From: an uncultured Leuconostoc sp.
GTDB taxonomy: Bacteria; Bacillota; Bacilli; Lactobacillales; Lactobacillaceae
Direction: 5' to 3'
Assembly (NCBI GenBank): GCA_900554745.1
Contig: USIU01000061.1
Coordinates: 1-7,053, forward strand
DNA length: 7,053 nt
Shown: in pieces, positions 5,804-7,053 of the stretch
Numbering within the stretch: position 1 is the first letter of the stretch
How the letters are laid out: each line of letters opens with the position of its first letter
The notes under the pieces: model-generated
Databases searched by the model: none
Seen by the model: only the letters and a program-made list of their open reading frames with translations
Told to the model about the DNA's origin: nothing
Translations under genes and position numbers: made by a program

Positions 5804-6757
5804 AAAGCAGCAGTAATTAACCAATATGGTGTCCGAGAGAACTTAACGGTAGTGGATACCGCAGTTCCTGCCATTCAAGCAGATGAAGTCTTGGTTGAAA
5901 ATATCGCCACCAGTATTAATCCGATTGACTATAAGGCTCGCGAAGGGCTCTTGCAGCGCATGTTCCAATGGGCGTTTCCCGTGGTACTCGGTTGGGATGT
6001 CGCTGGGAAAATTGTTGCCGTAGGCGATGCGGTGACCGGCTTTAAAGTCGGGGATGCGGTTTTTGCCCGACCAGACATTGATCCAATTGGCCGTAATGGG
6101 TCATATGCCGAATATACCGCAGTGAAAGCGGATAAGTTGGCCTTAAAACCAGAAAATGTGAGCTTTGCTGAAGCGGCGGCTGTGCCTTTGGCGGGCCTTA
6201 CCGCGCTGCAAATGTTACAACAATTGCAAGTCAGTGCTGGGAAAAAGGTGCTGATTCAAGCCGGTGCTGGTGGCGTTGGTATTTACGCCATCCAATTGGC
6301 AAAAAAGATGGGCGCTTATGTTGCAACAACAGCAAGTCAAGCCAACCATGACTTTGTGGTGGGTCTTGGTGCTGATGAAGTGATTGATTACCACACGACC
6401 AACATTCAAGCCGTGTTAGCCGATTATGATGCGGTGTTTGACATGGTCGGGGATGTCGATAATGGGCTGGCAATTTTGAAGCCTGGGGGCCATTTTGTGA
6501 CGATTTCAGCCACATTGACTCCTGAACAAAAGGCCACCCCGGACAAAACGGTGCGGGAAGGTTGGCTGCAACCAAACGGGCAAGACTTGGCTGTGTTAGG
6601 GGCCGATATGGCATCAGGTGACTTAAAAATTGTCGTGGATTCTGTGTATCCATTGACGACTGCAGGTATTCAAGCAGCGCATGAACGAAGCGAAACGCAT
6701 CATGCGCGTGGTAAAATTGTGGTACAAATTAAACCAGAAGAAAATGGGGGAGAATAA
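5801..6757 (+). CDS. Zinc-independent MDR-superfamily NADP-dependent quinone oxidoreductase
   Basis: The 318-residue protein has the medium-chain dehydrogenase/reductase layout. A GroES-like N-terminal domain (about 1-120) contains NPIDYKAREG (40-49) and GWDVAGKIVAVG (64-75), followed by NGSYAEY (99-105). A Rossmann domain has the glycine-rich loop GAGGVG (155-160), a hinge AAAVPLAGLTALQ (125-137), and ends in RGKIVV (303-308). There are no cysteines at all, so neither the catalytic nor the structural zinc site exists. It belongs to the quinone oxidoreductase / alkenal reductase (zeta-crystallin-like) branch, which reduces quinones, enones or similar electrophiles with NADPH. Exact substrate and cofactor are unproven. 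It lies 13 bases after the disulfide reductase and directly abuts the DUF1304 gene, so it is part of the marR-led operon. A role in detoxifying reactive carbonyls or quinones fits a thiol-based sensor. Confidence 0.92.
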   Translation: MKAAVINQYGVRENLTVVDTAVPAIQADEVLVENIATSINPIDYKAREGLLQRMFQWAFPVVLGWDVAGKIVAVGDAVTGFKVGDAVFARPDIDPIGRNGSYAEYTAVKADKLALKPENVSFAEAAAVPLAGLTALQMLQQLQVSAGKKVLIQAGAGGVGIYAIQLAKKMGAYVATTASQANHDFVVGLGADEVIDYHTTNIQAVLADYDAVFDMVGDVDNGLAILKPGGHFVTISATLTPEQKATPDKTVREGWLQPNGQDLAVLGADMASGDLKIVVDSVYPLTTAGIQAAHERSETHHARGKIVVQIKPEENGGE

Positions 6758-7053
6758 ATGATAGCATTGGTCATCACGGCGCTAGTCGCCATTGAAGCAA
6801 TTGGCATTATGGTTGTTGAAGTTTTTGGGTCAACACCACAACAAGCGAAGGCATTTGAACTGAAACCGGAAATTGTGGATATCCCCGAAGTGAAAACATT
6901 ACTTGGTAACCAAGGGGTGTATAATGGTTTGCTTGGTGTGTTAATCTTTGCCACGATGTTTTTATTGTCAGGTCAGCAACAAGTCTTGATGTTGTCGCTT
7001 GAAATGGGCTTCATTCTAATTGCGGCTATTTATGGTAGTTTGACGGCTGCCCG
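6758..7053 (+). CDS. DUF1304 family membrane protein (3' end outside window)
   Basis: The ATG at 6758 directly abuts the preceding TAA (6755-6757), with GGGGGAG (6746-6752) as ribosome site 5 bases upstream. The 98 visible residues are open to the right edge; family members are usually about 115-125 residues, so only the last part is missing. The first segment (about 1-23) is a membrane helix carrying Glu13 and Glu21. A polar stretch follows, then the hallmark NQGVYNG (51-57), a second helix (about 58-71), and a third starting near 76. This matches the small integral membrane proteins of family DUF1304, whose function is not established. Its place at the end of a MarR/reductase operon suggests a membrane stress role, but that is inference from context. 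Confidence 0.88.
   Translation, partial: MIALVITALVAIEAIGIMVVEVFGSTPQQAKAFELKPEIVDIPEVKTLLGNQGVYNGLLGVLIFATMFLLSGQQQVLMLSLEMGFILIAAIYGSLTAA

Noticed and set aside
6231..6653. Minus-strand open frame of 140 codons inside the MDR reductase
   Set aside because: It is antisense to a clearly conserved gene, shows no recognisable motif and has a low-complexity, proline/histidine-rich composition typical of a shadow frame.

Overview
The window looks like a Lactobacillales (Lactobacillaceae-type) chromosome with moderate GC. The support is the strong AGGAGG-like ribosome sites, a CcpA-type catabolite (cre) site, a GH1 6-phospho-beta-glucosidase, and a compact MarR/flavoprotein/quinone-reductase cassette. 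Weissella, Leuconostoc or a Lactobacillus relative would all fit; genus cannot be fixed by eye. All genes are on the + strand, there is no gap longer than about 110 bases, and I see no tRNA, rRNA, CRISPR or mobile element.

Region A (1-3881) reads as a carbohydrate/glycoside block. It holds the 3' end of an MFS transporter, an HSL-type alpha/beta-hydrolase esterase starting at TTG and overlapping the transporter stop, a ROK-family sugar kinase 4 bases further on, and, after a 93-base regulatory gap with a 13/14 cre match, a GH1 6-phospho-beta-glucosidase. The kinase lacks the ROK zinc-cysteine motif and resembles beta-glucoside kinases (BglK type). Together these suggest a PTS-independent route: MFS uptake of an intact beta-glucoside (perhaps acylated, then trimmed by the esterase), ATP-dependent 6-phosphorylation by the ROK kinase, and cleavage by GH1. 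This route is inference; the enzyme families are well supported. A rho-independent terminator at 3893-3928 closes the block.

Region B (3931-7053) is a redox-response operon. A promoter whose -10 lies inside a near-perfect 24-base palindrome (3941-3964) precedes a MarR regulator with the single N-terminal cysteine and tyrosines of OhrR-type thiol sensors. Closely packed behind it are a flavin disulfide oxidoreductase with a CX4C centre but an altered C-terminal catalytic motif, a zinc-free MDR/quinone oxidoreductase, and a DUF1304 membrane protein cut by the window edge. The simplest reading is an autoregulated operon that senses peroxide or electrophiles and induces reductases.

Most interesting are the OhrR-like sensor/palindrome/operon combination, the unusual disulfide reductase lacking the His-Glu pair, and the possible non-PTS beta-glucoside kinase route. 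None of these is proved novel from sequence alone.
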